From positions 124,001-188,000 of the forward strand of contig NZ_JTAN02000021.1 of NCBI RefSeq assembly GCF_000949135.2: a stretch of 64,000 nucleotides of DNA. Direction: 5' to 3'. This document shows, one piece after another, positions 25,340 to 33,307 of the stretch. Each line of letters begins with the position of its first letter. Positions within the stretch are counted from its first letter, which is position 1. The DNA comes from Burkholderia sp. USMB20 (GTDB lineage Bacteria; Pseudomonadota; Gammaproteobacteria; Burkholderiales; Burkholderiaceae). Made by a program: the position numbers and the translations under genes. The notes below the pieces were generated by a model, which was not told the origin of the DNA, made no database searches, and saw only the letters and a program-made list of their open reading frames with translations.

Positions 25340-27058
25340 ATGCAAGATTCCAACGAAAGCCAGCCGTCACGCGTGCGGCTGCTGAAGGGCATTCTGCCGG
25401 TTCGGCGCGCGTCGGCCATCCGCGACGTGTTCGCGGGCATCTCGCTCGCGTCGATGGATATCCCGCAGGTGCTCGGCTATGCGCGCATAGCCGGCATGCC
25501 GGCCGTGACGGGCCTCTATACCGTGTTCCTGCCGCTGATCGCGTTCGCGTGCTTCGGCGCGTCGCGCCATCTGGTGGTCGCCGCCGACTCCGCGACCGCG
25601 ACCATTTTCGCGAGCCGCCTGTCGTCGATGGCGCCGGCGGGCAGCGCCGAGTACGTCGCGCTGGCCGGCATGGTCGCGCTGCTGACCGCCGCGATGCTGC
25701 TGCTCGCGCGCATCTTCAAGCTCGGCTTTCTCGCCGATTTCCTGTCGCGCACGGTGCTGGTCGGCTTCCTGGCCGGCGTCGGCGTGCAAGTGTCGATCGC
25801 GATGCTCGGCGACATGCTCGGCTTGTCCGTGCCGTATCCGGCATCGCGCAGCGTCGCCCAGCTCGACTACGTCGTCACGCATGCGATCCACGCGCATCGG
25901 CCGACGCTCGCGCTCGCGGCGCTCGTCGTCGTCGCGATTCTCGCGTGCAAGCGCTTTCTGCCGCGCGTGCCGATGCCGATGATCGCGGTGGCGGGCAGCA
26001 TCGCCGCGAGCGACTGCTTCGGCTTCGCCGCGCAAGGCATCGCCGTGCTCGGGCCCGTCGCGGGCGGCTTGCCGCCGCTGCGCTGGCCGTCCGTCACGTG
26101 GCAGCAGTTCCTCGATCTCGTGCCGGTCGCCGCGTCGTGCTTCGTGATGATCATCGCGCAGAGCGCGGCGGCGGCCCGCGTGTTCGCGCAGCAGTACGGC
26201 GAGGACGTCGACACCAACGCCGACATCCTCGGGCTCGCGGCCGCGAACGCGGCGGCGGCGGTGGGCGGCGCGTTCGTCGTCAACGGCAGCCCGACGCAGA
26301 CCGCGATGGCCGACGGCGCGGGCGTGCGCAGCCAGATCGGGCATCTGGCGTTCGCCGCGGTCGTCGCGGCGGTGCTGCTGTTCCTGAGTGCGTATCTGCA
26401 GTACCTGCCGCATGCGGTGCTGGCCGGCATCGTGTTCACGATCGCGCTCGGGCTGATCAACGTGCGCAGCCTCGCGGCGATCCGCAGGGAAAGCCCCGGC
26501 GAATTCACGCTCGCGCTCGTCACCGCCGCGGCCGTCGTGACGGTCGGCGTCGAGCACGGGATCCTGCTGGCCGTCGCGCTGTCGCTGATGCGGCACGTGC
26601 GCCACAGCTATCAGCCGCACACGATGGTGCTCGAAGCCGCCGACGGCAACGGGCGGTGGCTGCCGGTGCCGGCCCGGCCGGGCGCGATGACGGCGCCGGG
26701 GCTGATCGTCTACCGGTTCGGCTCCGACCTGTTCTTCGCGAACGACCATCGGTTCGCCGCCGAAGTGACCGAACTCGTCGACGCGTCGCCGGTACCGCTG
26801 CGCTGGTTCATCGTCGACGCGGGCGCGATCACCGATCTCGATTACTCGGCCGCGCGGACGATCACCGATCTCGTCAAGGCGCTGCACGCGCGCCGGATCG
26901 GTGTGCTGTTCGGGCGCGTGAACCGCTACCTGCACGCCGATATGGAGCGCCACCGGATCACGGAGATCGTCGGCGCGTCGTGCATTTTCCCGACACTGCA
27001 CCAGGCGCTGGAAGCGGCGGGCGTGACGCCGGCGCAGCAGGAGCCGGGGGTCACGTAG
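25340..27058 (+). CDS. SulP-family anion transporter with STAS domain
   Basis: This 572-residue protein starts at the ATG at 25340. The SulP transmembrane core (about 20-400, 12 or more helices) opens with VFAGISLASMDIPQVLGYAR and GLYTVFLPLIAFACFG. The family motif NGSPTQTAMADGAGVRSQIG lies near 315-335. A C-terminal STAS domain (about 445-560) contains FIVDAGAITDLDYSAARTI. SulP proteins carry sulfate, bicarbonate or dicarboxylates across the inner membrane, and the substrate cannot be chosen from sequence. It is a single gene, convergent with a LysR gene across a minisatellite. Confidence 0.9.
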   Translation: MQDSNESQPSRVRLLKGILPVRRASAIRDVFAGISLASMDIPQVLGYARIAGMPAVTGLYTVFLPLIAFACFGASRHLVVAADSATATIFASRLSSMAPAGSAEYVALAGMVALLTAAMLLLARIFKLGFLADFLSRTVLVGFLAGVGVQVSIAMLGDMLGLSVPYPASRSVAQLDYVVTHAIHAHRPTLALAALVVVAILACKRFLPRVPMPMIAVAGSIAASDCFGFAAQGIAVLGPVAGGLPPLRWPSVTWQQFLDLVPVAASCFVMIIAQSAAAARVFAQQYGEDVDTNADILGLAAANAAAAVGGAFVVNGSPTQTAMADGAGVRSQIGHLAFAAVVAAVLLFLSAYLQYLPHAVLAGIVFTIALGLINVRSLAAIRRESPGEFTLALVTAAAVVTVGVEHGILLAVALSLMRHVRHSYQPHTMVLEAADGNGRWLPVPARPGAMTAPGLIVYRFGSDLFFANDHRFAAEVTELVDASPVPLRWFIVDAGAITDLDYSAARTITDLVKALHARRIGVLFGRVNRYLHADMERHRITEIVGASCIFPTLHQALEAAGVTPAQQEPGVT

Positions 27059-27078
27059 CGGAAATTGGAAGGCGGAAG

Positions 27079-27176
27079 GCGAGAGGCGAGAGGCGAGAGG
27101 CGAGAGGCGAGAGGCGAGAGGCGAGAGGCGGAAAGCGGAAAGCGGAAAGCGGAAAGCGGAAAGCGGAAAGCGGAAA
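27079..27176. repeat. 7-bp minisatellite: 7 x GCGAGAG followed by 7 x GCGGAAA
   Basis: Fourteen consecutive 7-bp units occupy 98 bp: seven perfect GCGAGAG units (27079-27127) run directly into seven perfect GCGGAAA units (27128-27176). Purines are almost entirely on one strand. Degenerate related units continue to about 27230. It lies between the convergent SulP and LysR genes. Copy number is expected to vary by slippage. Confidence 0.97.
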
Positions 27177-27238
27177 GCAGGGGGAACGCGGGAGGCGGGA
27201 GGCGGAACGCGGGAAGTGGAGCGCGGGAAGCTTCACCG

Positions 27239-28105
27239 CTAAGCGGCTGCGCGCACGCGCGCGAAGCCGTTGCGCAAATGGCGGGCCAGTTCCGCCGCGG
27301 CCGGCGCGTGCTGGCCGCGCGGCAGATGCAGGTTGATCGCGAAGTTCGGCAGGGCGGGCAGGCCGCTGTCGGCCGGCAGGATGTCGAGATCGGCCGGCAC
27401 GGTGGACGCTAGCCAGACGGTCACCGCGAGATCGGAGCGCACGGTCGCGGCCGTCGCGTCGATGCTGCCGTTCTCGAACACGGTGCGCCACGCGCGATCG
27501 CAGGCCCGTAGCGCGTCGAGCACGGTCGGGCGGAACGCGCAGGTCTGGTCGACCATCGACACGGGCAGCGGCGTCTGCAGATGGGCGCTACCGCCTTTCG
27601 CGCCGACCCAGACCAGACGGTCGACGGCGATGCATTCGCCGCGCGACGGCCCGACCGGCGCCTCGATCAGCGCGACATCGATCTCGCCTTGCCTGAGCGC
27701 CTTGCGCAGTGCGGGCGACGCCGCGCACACGAGCGACAGCGCGACTTGCGGATGCGCGTGCGCATAGCCTTTCAGGATCGGCGCGAGACAGCTGCCGACG
27801 AGATCCTGCGGCGCGCCGATGCGCACGGCGCCTTCCATCGCACCGGCCGTCAGCTCGGTCAGCAGCGCGTCGTGCGCGGCGAGCAGCCGGCGCGCCTGCG
27901 CGAGCAGACGCTCGCCGTCCGCCGTGAGCAGCAGGTTGCGATGCTCGCGCACGAACAGCGGGCCGGACAGCGTTTCGAGCCGCGCGACCTGCTGGCTGAC
28001 CGCGCCTTGCGTCAGGTGCAGCGCGCGGCTCGCCGCCGTCATGCTGCCGTGATCGGCGACCGTGACGAAGGCGCGAAGCAGGGCGATGTCGAGGTTGCGT
28101 GTCAT
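27239..28105 (-). CDS. LysR-family transcriptional regulator (ArgP/LysG-like partner of LysE)
   Basis: This 288-residue protein has a LysR helix-turn-helix (LDIALLRAFVTVADHGSMTA, then LTQGAVSQQVARLE) and an effector domain from about 90. The start is ATG 28105, and ATG 28114 is also possible. It is divergent from a LysE-family exporter gene with about 105 bp between, the classic regulator/exporter arrangement (as LysG/LysE), so it probably activates that gene. The spacer contains a CATTATGAATG dyad (28112-28122). Confidence 0.88.
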   Translation of the reverse strand: MTRNLDIALLRAFVTVADHGSMTAASRALHLTQGAVSQQVARLETLSGPLFVREHRNLLLTADGERLLAQARRLLAAHDALLTELTAGAMEGAVRIGAPQDLVGSCLAPILKGYAHAHPQVALSLVCAASPALRKALRQGEIDVALIEAPVGPSRGECIAVDRLVWVGAKGGSAHLQTPLPVSMVDQTCAFRPTVLDALRACDRAWRTVFENGSIDATAATVRSDLAVTVWLASTVPADLDILPADSGLPALPNFAINLHLPRGQHAPAAAELARHLRNGFARVRAAA

Positions 28106-28209
28106 GGTTCGCATTATGAATGCTAATGACTGGCATAAAAATCTTTCGCTGTCGTAATGCACGGAGCGCGGGTAAAACGGAGCTTCGACGACCCGAACCG
28201 GGAGCCCGT

Positions 28210-28806
28210 GTGCCGCTTCAAGACTATTTGCCGCTGCTGTTGTTCGTGATCGTGTCCACGGTGACACCGGGTGGCGCGACGACCCTCGCAACCGCATCGG
28301 GCGCGCATTTCGGCTATCGGCGTTCGCTGCCGATGATGATGGGCATCGCGGCCGGCCTGGCATCGATGGCCGCCGCCGCCGCGGCCGGGCTCGGCAGCGT
28401 GTTGCTGGCCCTGCCCGCGCTGCAGCTCGGGATGAAGGTGCTCGGCTCGCTGTATCTGCTGTGGCTGGCCACGCGCATCGCGCGCGGCGGCAAGCCCGGT
28501 GTCGACGCGGCCGTGCAGCGGCCGCAAGGATTCGTCAGCGGCGTATGGATGCTGTGGCACAACCCGAAGGGCTGGGCGATGACGCTCGGCGCGGCCGCGT
28601 CGTTCGCCGCGCTCGCGTCCGGCCCCGTGCGGCTCGGCGCGTTGCTCGGGCTGGCGTTCGGCGTGGCGGCGATGGCGTCGCTGTCGCTCTGGTGTTGTGC
28701 CGGGCTGCTGTTCGCGCGCGTGCTGCGCACGGAGCAGCAGTGGCGTTGCGTGAATGCGGGCTTGGGGATCCTGCTCGCGGCGTCGATCGTGCCGATGTGG
28801 CTGTAG
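28210..28806 (+). CDS. LysE/RhtB-family amino-acid exporter
   Basis: This 198-residue inner-membrane protein from a GTG at 28210 has GGGAG five bases upstream. It shows the LysE layout of six hydrophobic segments, the first LPLLLFVIVSTVTPGGATTL. The PGGATTLAT motif corresponds to the PGPxxxL/M signature of the family, here altered to PGG. A VWMLWHNPKGWAM segment matches the conserved NPK region. It is expected to export an amino acid or derivative. It is divergent from a LysR regulator gene. Confidence 0.87.
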   Translation: MPLQDYLPLLLFVIVSTVTPGGATTLATASGAHFGYRRSLPMMMGIAAGLASMAAAAAAGLGSVLLALPALQLGMKVLGSLYLLWLATRIARGGKPGVDAAVQRPQGFVSGVWMLWHNPKGWAMTLGAAASFAALASGPVRLGALLGLAFGVAAMASLSLWCCAGLLFARVLRTEQQWRCVNAGLGILLAASIVPMWL

Positions 28807-28840
28807 CAGTGGCGCTGCGCGCACGGCGCAGCCGCGACAC

Positions 28841-30295
28841 TCAGCGAGAACCGTCCCGCGCGGCCCTGACGGGCCGTCCGCCCGCGCCGCTCGACCATCG
28901 CGGCAGCCGCAGCGTCGTCGCGAAGCTCGCCGCATGCAGTGCGCAAAGCAGGCCGAACGTCCACGCGTAGGCGACCCCGTGCGTGCCGCCCGTCGACGCG
29001 GATTCGGCCTGCAGCCGCCACGCGAGAAATAGCGTGCACATCGTCGTGAAGGTCGGGCCGCCGAGGCGCTGGACGATATTGAGCGACGTCGTCGCCATCG
29101 GCAGGTTGTGCCGCTCGACCGACGCATACGCGGCGGAAATCGACGGTGCGCCGATCGCGCTCTGGCCCATCCCGCGCAGAAACAGCGCGGGCACCAGCAC
29201 GGCGGGATCGTAGCCGGCCAGCGCGAGATACACGAACGGCAGCGTCGCGGCGAGCGCGAGCAGCGCGCCGGCGGCGGCCAGCCGGCGCACGCCGAACCGG
29301 CTGGTCAGCGCGCCCATCGACGGATAGGTGACGAGCATGCCGAGCCCGAGCGGCGCCAGCAGCCAGCCCATCTCGCCGGGCGAGCGGCCGCACGCCTCGA
29401 TCAGGAACACCGGAATCAGCATCTGGCCCGCGTAGATCGCGCCGTTCGACAGAAACTGCGTGGCCGCCGCCGCGCCGAACACGCGCGAGCGAAACAGCGC
29501 GAGGTCGATCAGCGCCCGCTCGCCTTTGCGCAGCTGGACGCGCAGGAACGCGGCGAGCAGCAGCACCGAGCCCGCGATCGCGGCGATGCCGGGCACCGCG
29601 TCGATGCGCTCCGCGCCATACAGGAACAGCACGAGCGCCGGCGACAGCAGCGCGAGGCCGCCCCAGTCGAGTTCGCGCTGCTGCGTTTCCTCGCGGTCGC
29701 CGGGCAGGAACCACACGGCCAGTGCCAGCGCCAGCGCGCCGACCGGCAGGTTCACGAGAAACAGCCAGCGCCACGACGCGTACTGCAGGATCGTACCGGC
29801 GACGACCGGCCCCAGGATCGGTGCGATCAGCACGGGTACCGCCGCATAGCCGATCACGCGCGCCATCTGCTGGCCGGCCACGCGCGCGATCATCATCTGC
29901 GCCATCGGCGCGAGCAGCCCGCCGCTGACGCCTTGCAGCACGCGGAACGCGATCAGCGACGGCGCGGACCACGCGAGCCCGCACAGCGCCGACGTCAGAG
30001 TGAACGCTGAGAAACACCACAGGTACAGCGCCTTCGCGCCGATGCGATCGACCAGCCAGCCGTTCAGCGGCAACACCAGCGTGAGCGCGAGCAGGTAGCC
30101 GCTCGTCACCCACTGGATCGTCGACAGGCTCGCGTGCAGGTCGGTCGCGAGGCTCGACAGCGAGACGTTGACGATCGTCGCGTCGAGTTGCGACAGCAGC
30201 GAGCCGAGCGTCGCGACCGCGCTGACTTTCCAGATCGACGGACCGAGCCGTCCGGCCGCACGGCCCGGCGCCGGCCGCGCGCGTTGGTCGTTCAC
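28841..30295 (-). CDS. DHA2-family MFS drug exporter (14-helix type)
   Basis: This 484-residue inner-membrane protein has the DHA2 start (LGSLLSQLDATIVNVSLSSL), motif A-like GWLVDRIGAKALYLW and motif C APILGPVVAGTILQYASWRW, which ends in the typical WRWLFLVNLPVG. Fourteen helices are expected. The GTG start at 30295 overlaps the stop of the isochorismatase gene (GTGA), so translation is coupled. With the MarR gene upstream it forms a regulator, hydrolase and efflux operon, suggesting export or detoxification of an aromatic compound. Confidence 0.88.
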   Translation of the reverse strand: MNDQRARPAPGRAAGRLGPSIWKVSAVATLGSLLSQLDATIVNVSLSSLATDLHASLSTIQWVTSGYLLALTLVLPLNGWLVDRIGAKALYLWCFSAFTLTSALCGLAWSAPSLIAFRVLQGVSGGLLAPMAQMMIARVAGQQMARVIGYAAVPVLIAPILGPVVAGTILQYASWRWLFLVNLPVGALALALAVWFLPGDREETQQRELDWGGLALLSPALVLFLYGAERIDAVPGIAAIAGSVLLLAAFLRVQLRKGERALIDLALFRSRVFGAAAATQFLSNGAIYAGQMLIPVFLIEACGRSPGEMGWLLAPLGLGMLVTYPSMGALTSRFGVRRLAAAGALLALAATLPFVYLALAGYDPAVLVPALFLRGMGQSAIGAPSISAAYASVERHNLPMATTSLNIVQRLGGPTFTTMCTLFLAWRLQAESASTGGTHGVAYAWTFGLLCALHAASFATTLRLPRWSSGAGGRPVRAARDGSR

Positions 30296-30855
30296 GCGCC
30301 GCGGCGGTCGAGCAGCGCGACGATCTCGTGCGTCGAGCCCGTCTCGCCGAGCCGCGGGAACAGCCGTTCGACGCTGTTCGTGTGCGCGTCCGCGTTGAGG
30401 TCGGTCATCGCGTCGACCGCGAGCGTCACGTTGTAGCCGAGTTCGTGCGCCTGGCGGGCCGTCGATTCGACGCCGATGCTGGTCGCGATGCCGGCCAGCA
30501 CGATCTGCGTGACGCCGGCCGCCTTCAGGTGCGCGTCGAGATCGGTGCCCGTGAATGCGCCCCAGGTTTTCTTCGTCACGACGTGGTCGCCAGGCTGGCA
30601 GTTCAGTTCGGGCAGGAGCTCGGCCCAGTCGGCCGGGAACGGATCCTTGCGCGGCGGCAGTTGCGTGCGGCCCGGCGCGCCGCCGGCGACGTTGACGAGC
30701 ACGACCGGCAGGCCGCGGCTGCGGAAGGCGTCGAGCAGTTCGCGCGTGCGCTCGATCACCGGTGCGACCGGGTGGGCGGTGGGCAGCGCGACGATGCCCT
30801 TTTGCAGGTCGATGACGACGAGTGCCGTATGCGTGTCGAGACGGGTTGTGCTCAT
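30292..30855 (-). CDS. isochorismatase-family hydrolase lacking the catalytic cysteine
   Basis: This 187-residue protein has the isochorismatase-like Rossmann fold: Asp16 in ALVVIDLQKG, Lys95-Lys96 in VTKKTWGAF, and GIATSIGVESTARQ at 122-135. In cysteine hydrolases of this fold a Cys follows the cis-peptide, but here the site is Gly128 (SIGVEST). It therefore belongs to the Cys-less branch, which includes true isochorismatases such as EntB. The exact substrate is unknown. It lies 59 bases after the MarR gene and overlaps the MFS exporter gene. Confidence 0.85.
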   Translation of the reverse strand: MSTTRLDTHTALVVIDLQKGIVALPTAHPVAPVIERTRELLDAFRSRGLPVVLVNVAGGAPGRTQLPPRKDPFPADWAELLPELNCQPGDHVVTKKTWGAFTGTDLDAHLKAAGVTQIVLAGIATSIGVESTARQAHELGYNVTLAVDAMTDLNADAHTNSVERLFPRLGETGSTHEIVALLDRRGA

Positions 30856-30914
30856 GATGCGGATGCTCCATGCATAGGGAGAAGGGACACGTGTCGCGCG
30901 GCACGCGCGCGGGG

Positions 30915-31358
30915 TCACTGCTCGCCGATGCGCCGGATCAGCGGAATCGCGGCGGCGAGTGTGCGGAGGTCTTCGGCATCGAGCTTCTCGATCGCGGCGC
31001 CGAGCCACTTGTGCTTCGCGGTGTCGCGCTTGCGCCGTGCCGCCAGGCCGGCCGCGGTCAGCAGGAACAGGATCTGGCGGCCGTCGGTCGGATGCGGCTC
31101 GCGTTCGACGAGCCCGTCTTCCTCGAGACTCGCGAGAATCGCCTTCATCGACTGCGGCTTCATCGCCTCGGCGCGCGCGAGATCGGCGGTCGTCATGGGG
31201 CCCTGTCGTTCGAGCCGCGCGAGCGCACTCGTCTGCGACATGCCGAGCCCTTCGGACTCGATCTCGGCGCGCAGCCGTCGAATCAGCTGGCCGACCGCGA
31301 GGGTCAAGTCGGCGGCGACGGCGTCGGCGGAAATGCGGGGTGTGCGTGGCGGAGTCAT
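30915..31358 (-). CDS. MarR-family transcriptional regulator
   Basis: This 147-residue winged-helix protein has the helices and wing of MarR (SQTSALARLERQGPMTTADL, then the recognition helix KPQSMKAILASLEEDGLVE and the wing HPTDGRQILFLLT). It begins at 31358, or at 31370 if the upstream ATG is used. It heads an operon with the isochorismatase-family and MFS genes. A 28-bp palindrome lies directly upstream, so it should repress its own operon until a phenolic ligand binds. Confidence 0.9.
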   Translation of the reverse strand: MTPPRTPRISADAVAADLTLAVGQLIRRLRAEIESEGLGMSQTSALARLERQGPMTTADLARAEAMKPQSMKAILASLEEDGLVEREPHPTDGRQILFLLTAAGLAARRKRDTAKHKWLGAAIEKLDAEDLRTLAAAIPLIRRIGEQ

Positions 31359-31377
31359 GCGGCGGATCATAGAACAC

Positions 31378-31405
31378 GACAGTTAAACTTGCAAGTTTAG
31401 CTGTC
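31378..31405. promoter_or_regulatory. 28-bp palindromic MarR operator candidate
   Basis: Arms GACAGTTAAACTTG (31378-31391) and CAAGTTTAGCTGTC (31392-31405) are complementary at 13 of 14 positions. The central 16 bp (31384-31399) is perfect. The centre lies about 33 bases upstream of the MarR start at 31358, at the expected promoter. It is AT-rich within a GC-rich region. Confidence 0.85.
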
Positions 31406-31554
31406 TAGTTTGACGGGCGTTCGCGATGCACGGCGCATGACGTACGACGCACCGCGCACCGACGCACGATGCGTCGGCGAGGCCGGGAGAGGAACAGCGG
31501 GCGGCGGCTCGGCAACCGCCGATTGTCGGACTGTGGGCAGTGTGCGGCCGGACG

Positions 31555-31791
31555 CTATGCGCGGCGCGGCAACGGAACCGGCACGACGTCGTTGTACTTC
31601 GGCGACGCATTTTCGTGCAGCAGGTCGCCGAGATACTGCGCGAGTTCGTCCGCGGCGAGCGCGGACGGAACGTGCAGGTTGGCCGGTCGCCGCTTGCCTT
31701 CGGTGCCGAGATCAAACACCGCCCAGCGGCCGTTCGTCCGCACGACGGCGAGCAGGCGTCCGAACGCGTTGAAACGGTATTCGTCCTGCAT
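31555..31791 (-). CDS. conserved small protein of unknown function
   Basis: This 78-residue soluble protein opens MQDEYRFNAFGRLLAVVRTN and continues with GRWAVFDLGTEGKRR. It has a strand-rich start, a helix (ADELAQYLGDLLHE) and a Pro-rich end. No signal or membrane segment is seen. A GGAG ribosome-binding sequence lies about 8 bases before the ATG. It precedes nothing else on the strand within 150 bp. I recognise the general form of a small conserved proteobacterial protein but no function. Confidence 0.7.
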   Translation of the reverse strand: MQDEYRFNAFGRLLAVVRTNGRWAVFDLGTEGKRRPANLHVPSALAADELAQYLGDLLHENASPKYNDVVPVPLPRRA

Positions 31792-31837
31792 GGCATCGCT
31801 CCTTCGTGGATGAATGTGCCGGCCGCGCGCGTCGCGT

Positions 31838-32917
31838 TTACTGGATCGAGCAGGTCAGCCAGCGATGGATCTTCAGCGCATCGCTCGACACGCCGGCGCG
31901 CGTCGGTGCGCCGAGCAGCACGACCGTTTCGCGGCGGCCCTTCACGCGCATGCGCATCACGACGCCGTGCCCCGATTCGTTGATGAAGCCGGTTTTCTGC
32001 AGCCGGATCGGCAGGCGGCCGTCACGCACGAGCGGATCGGAGTTCACGTACAGCAGCTCGCCGTCGCCGGCCTGCACGGTGGTCGACGTGTCCGTCGAGA
32101 AATAGCGGATCAGCGGATCCTGCGCGGCCGCGCCGACGAGCCGCGCGAGATCCTCGGCGGTCGACACGTTGTGCGGCGACAGGCCGGTCGGTTCGCGGAA
32201 ATGCGTATCGCGCATCCCGAGCCGGCGCGCCTCGCGGTTCATCGCCTTCACGAACGCGGCACGGCCGCCCGGATAGTCGCGGCTCAGCGCGGCGGCCGCG
32301 CGATTTTCCGACGACATCAGCGCGATATGGAACATCTGGCGGCGCGACAGTTCGGCGCCGATCGGCAGCCGCGAACCGGTGAACTTGATCGTGTCGCGAT
32401 CGCGAGAAGTGACGCGCAGCACGCCGTTCAGCGGCCGGTCCGCGTCGCGTGCGACGACGGCGGTCATCAGCTTCGAGATCGACGCGATCGGTCGCACCGT
32501 GCGTGCGTTGCGGGCGAGCAGCGGCGTGCCGGAGTCGACGTCGAGCACGTAGGCCGCGCGCGAATGCAGCGAGTGCACCGCGCGCGGGCTGTAGCCGCAG
32601 CTCGCGAGCAGGCGCGGCTGCGCGGCGGGGCGCGGGCGAACCGCGTTCGTGCGTTTCGCGCGCCGGTGCTGCGGTGCGGGCGCCGTGTGACGCTTGACTG
32701 CATGATGCGTCACGCGCGGGCGGCGGTGCTTGACGGCCTTGTGCTTGCGGTGGGCGGGTTGTTTCTTGACGACTTTCGCATGCGCATGGGGCGTCGCCGT
32801 GCGATGCGGCTGCGCACGCTGCGCCGTCGCGTTCGTTGCGAACGCAAGTGTCAGGAACGAAAGGGCGATGAGCAGGGTGGTCCGGGCGCGAGGCAGGCGC
32901 GCGATGAGGCCGGTCAA
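31838..32917 (-). CDS. pbpG: D-alanyl-D-alanine endopeptidase, PbpG (PBP7) type
   Basis: This 359-residue exported penicillin-binding protein of the S11 family starts at a TTG at 32917 with AAGGAG 8 bases upstream and a good signal peptide (TTLLIALSFLTLAFATNATAQ split). A His/Lys/Arg-rich linker (about 35-95) precedes the catalytic domain. The motifs are Ser146-x-x-Lys149 (SISK), Ser203-Glu-Asn205 and Lys308-Thr-Gly. It cleaves D-Ala-meso-DAP crosslinks in the periplasm. It is the last core gene before the type VI island. Confidence 0.9.
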   Translation of the reverse strand: MTGLIARLPRARTTLLIALSFLTLAFATNATAQRAQPHRTATPHAHAKVVKKQPAHRKHKAVKHRRPRVTHHAVKRHTAPAPQHRRAKRTNAVRPRPAAQPRLLASCGYSPRAVHSLHSRAAYVLDVDSGTPLLARNARTVRPIASISKLMTAVVARDADRPLNGVLRVTSRDRDTIKFTGSRLPIGAELSRRQMFHIALMSSENRAAAALSRDYPGGRAAFVKAMNREARRLGMRDTHFREPTGLSPHNVSTAEDLARLVGAAAQDPLIRYFSTDTSTTVQAGDGELLYVNSDPLVRDGRLPIRLQKTGFINESGHGVVMRMRVKGRRETVVLLGAPTRAGVSSDALKIHRWLTCSIQ

Positions 32918-33307
32918 GCGAGAGTCTCCTTTTCACGCGCGTTGCGGCGGCGCGAAATGCGTGGGCGGTCAGCGGGTGCGGGAAATTATAAGGTCGATTG
33001 TGTGGCGATGACGATGGATGTGCGCGCAATGGTGCGTGATGCAGGCGGATTCAAGCTGTTCCTTGGCCGTCAGCGGAGCAGCCGTATCCGGGCCATGCTC
33101 AGGGAAATGATATGTGACTCAACGTTATGGGTTACACCGGATGGCAATAATTACCTAATTGAATTGTGTTGGTAAATGTTACCTTTTGAGCTGTAAATTT
33201 ATTGAGATTAGTGGGTGGGCGTTCAGCACTATCGTGTTGTTCAGAAAGACATTTATAATCAGCCCTCGGCAGAAACCCACCTGAATACCAAACCAAGGGC
33301 AAGCTGC
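32918..33307. other. left boundary spacer of the type VI island, AT-rich
   Basis: 390 bp without a convincing ORF. From about 33100 the GC content falls sharply (AATAATTACCTAATTGAATT at 33145-33164). This is the likely promoter region of vgrG and the left edge of the compositionally different island. Confidence 0.5.

Noticed and set aside
27079-27176. CRISPR array
   Set aside because: The units are 7 bp with no spacers, so it is a minisatellite.
28841-30904. N-terminal extension of the DHA2 exporter to 687 codons
   Set aside because: The extra part overlaps the isochorismatase gene in another frame. The GTG at 30295 gives the normal DHA2 start and a GTGA overlap.
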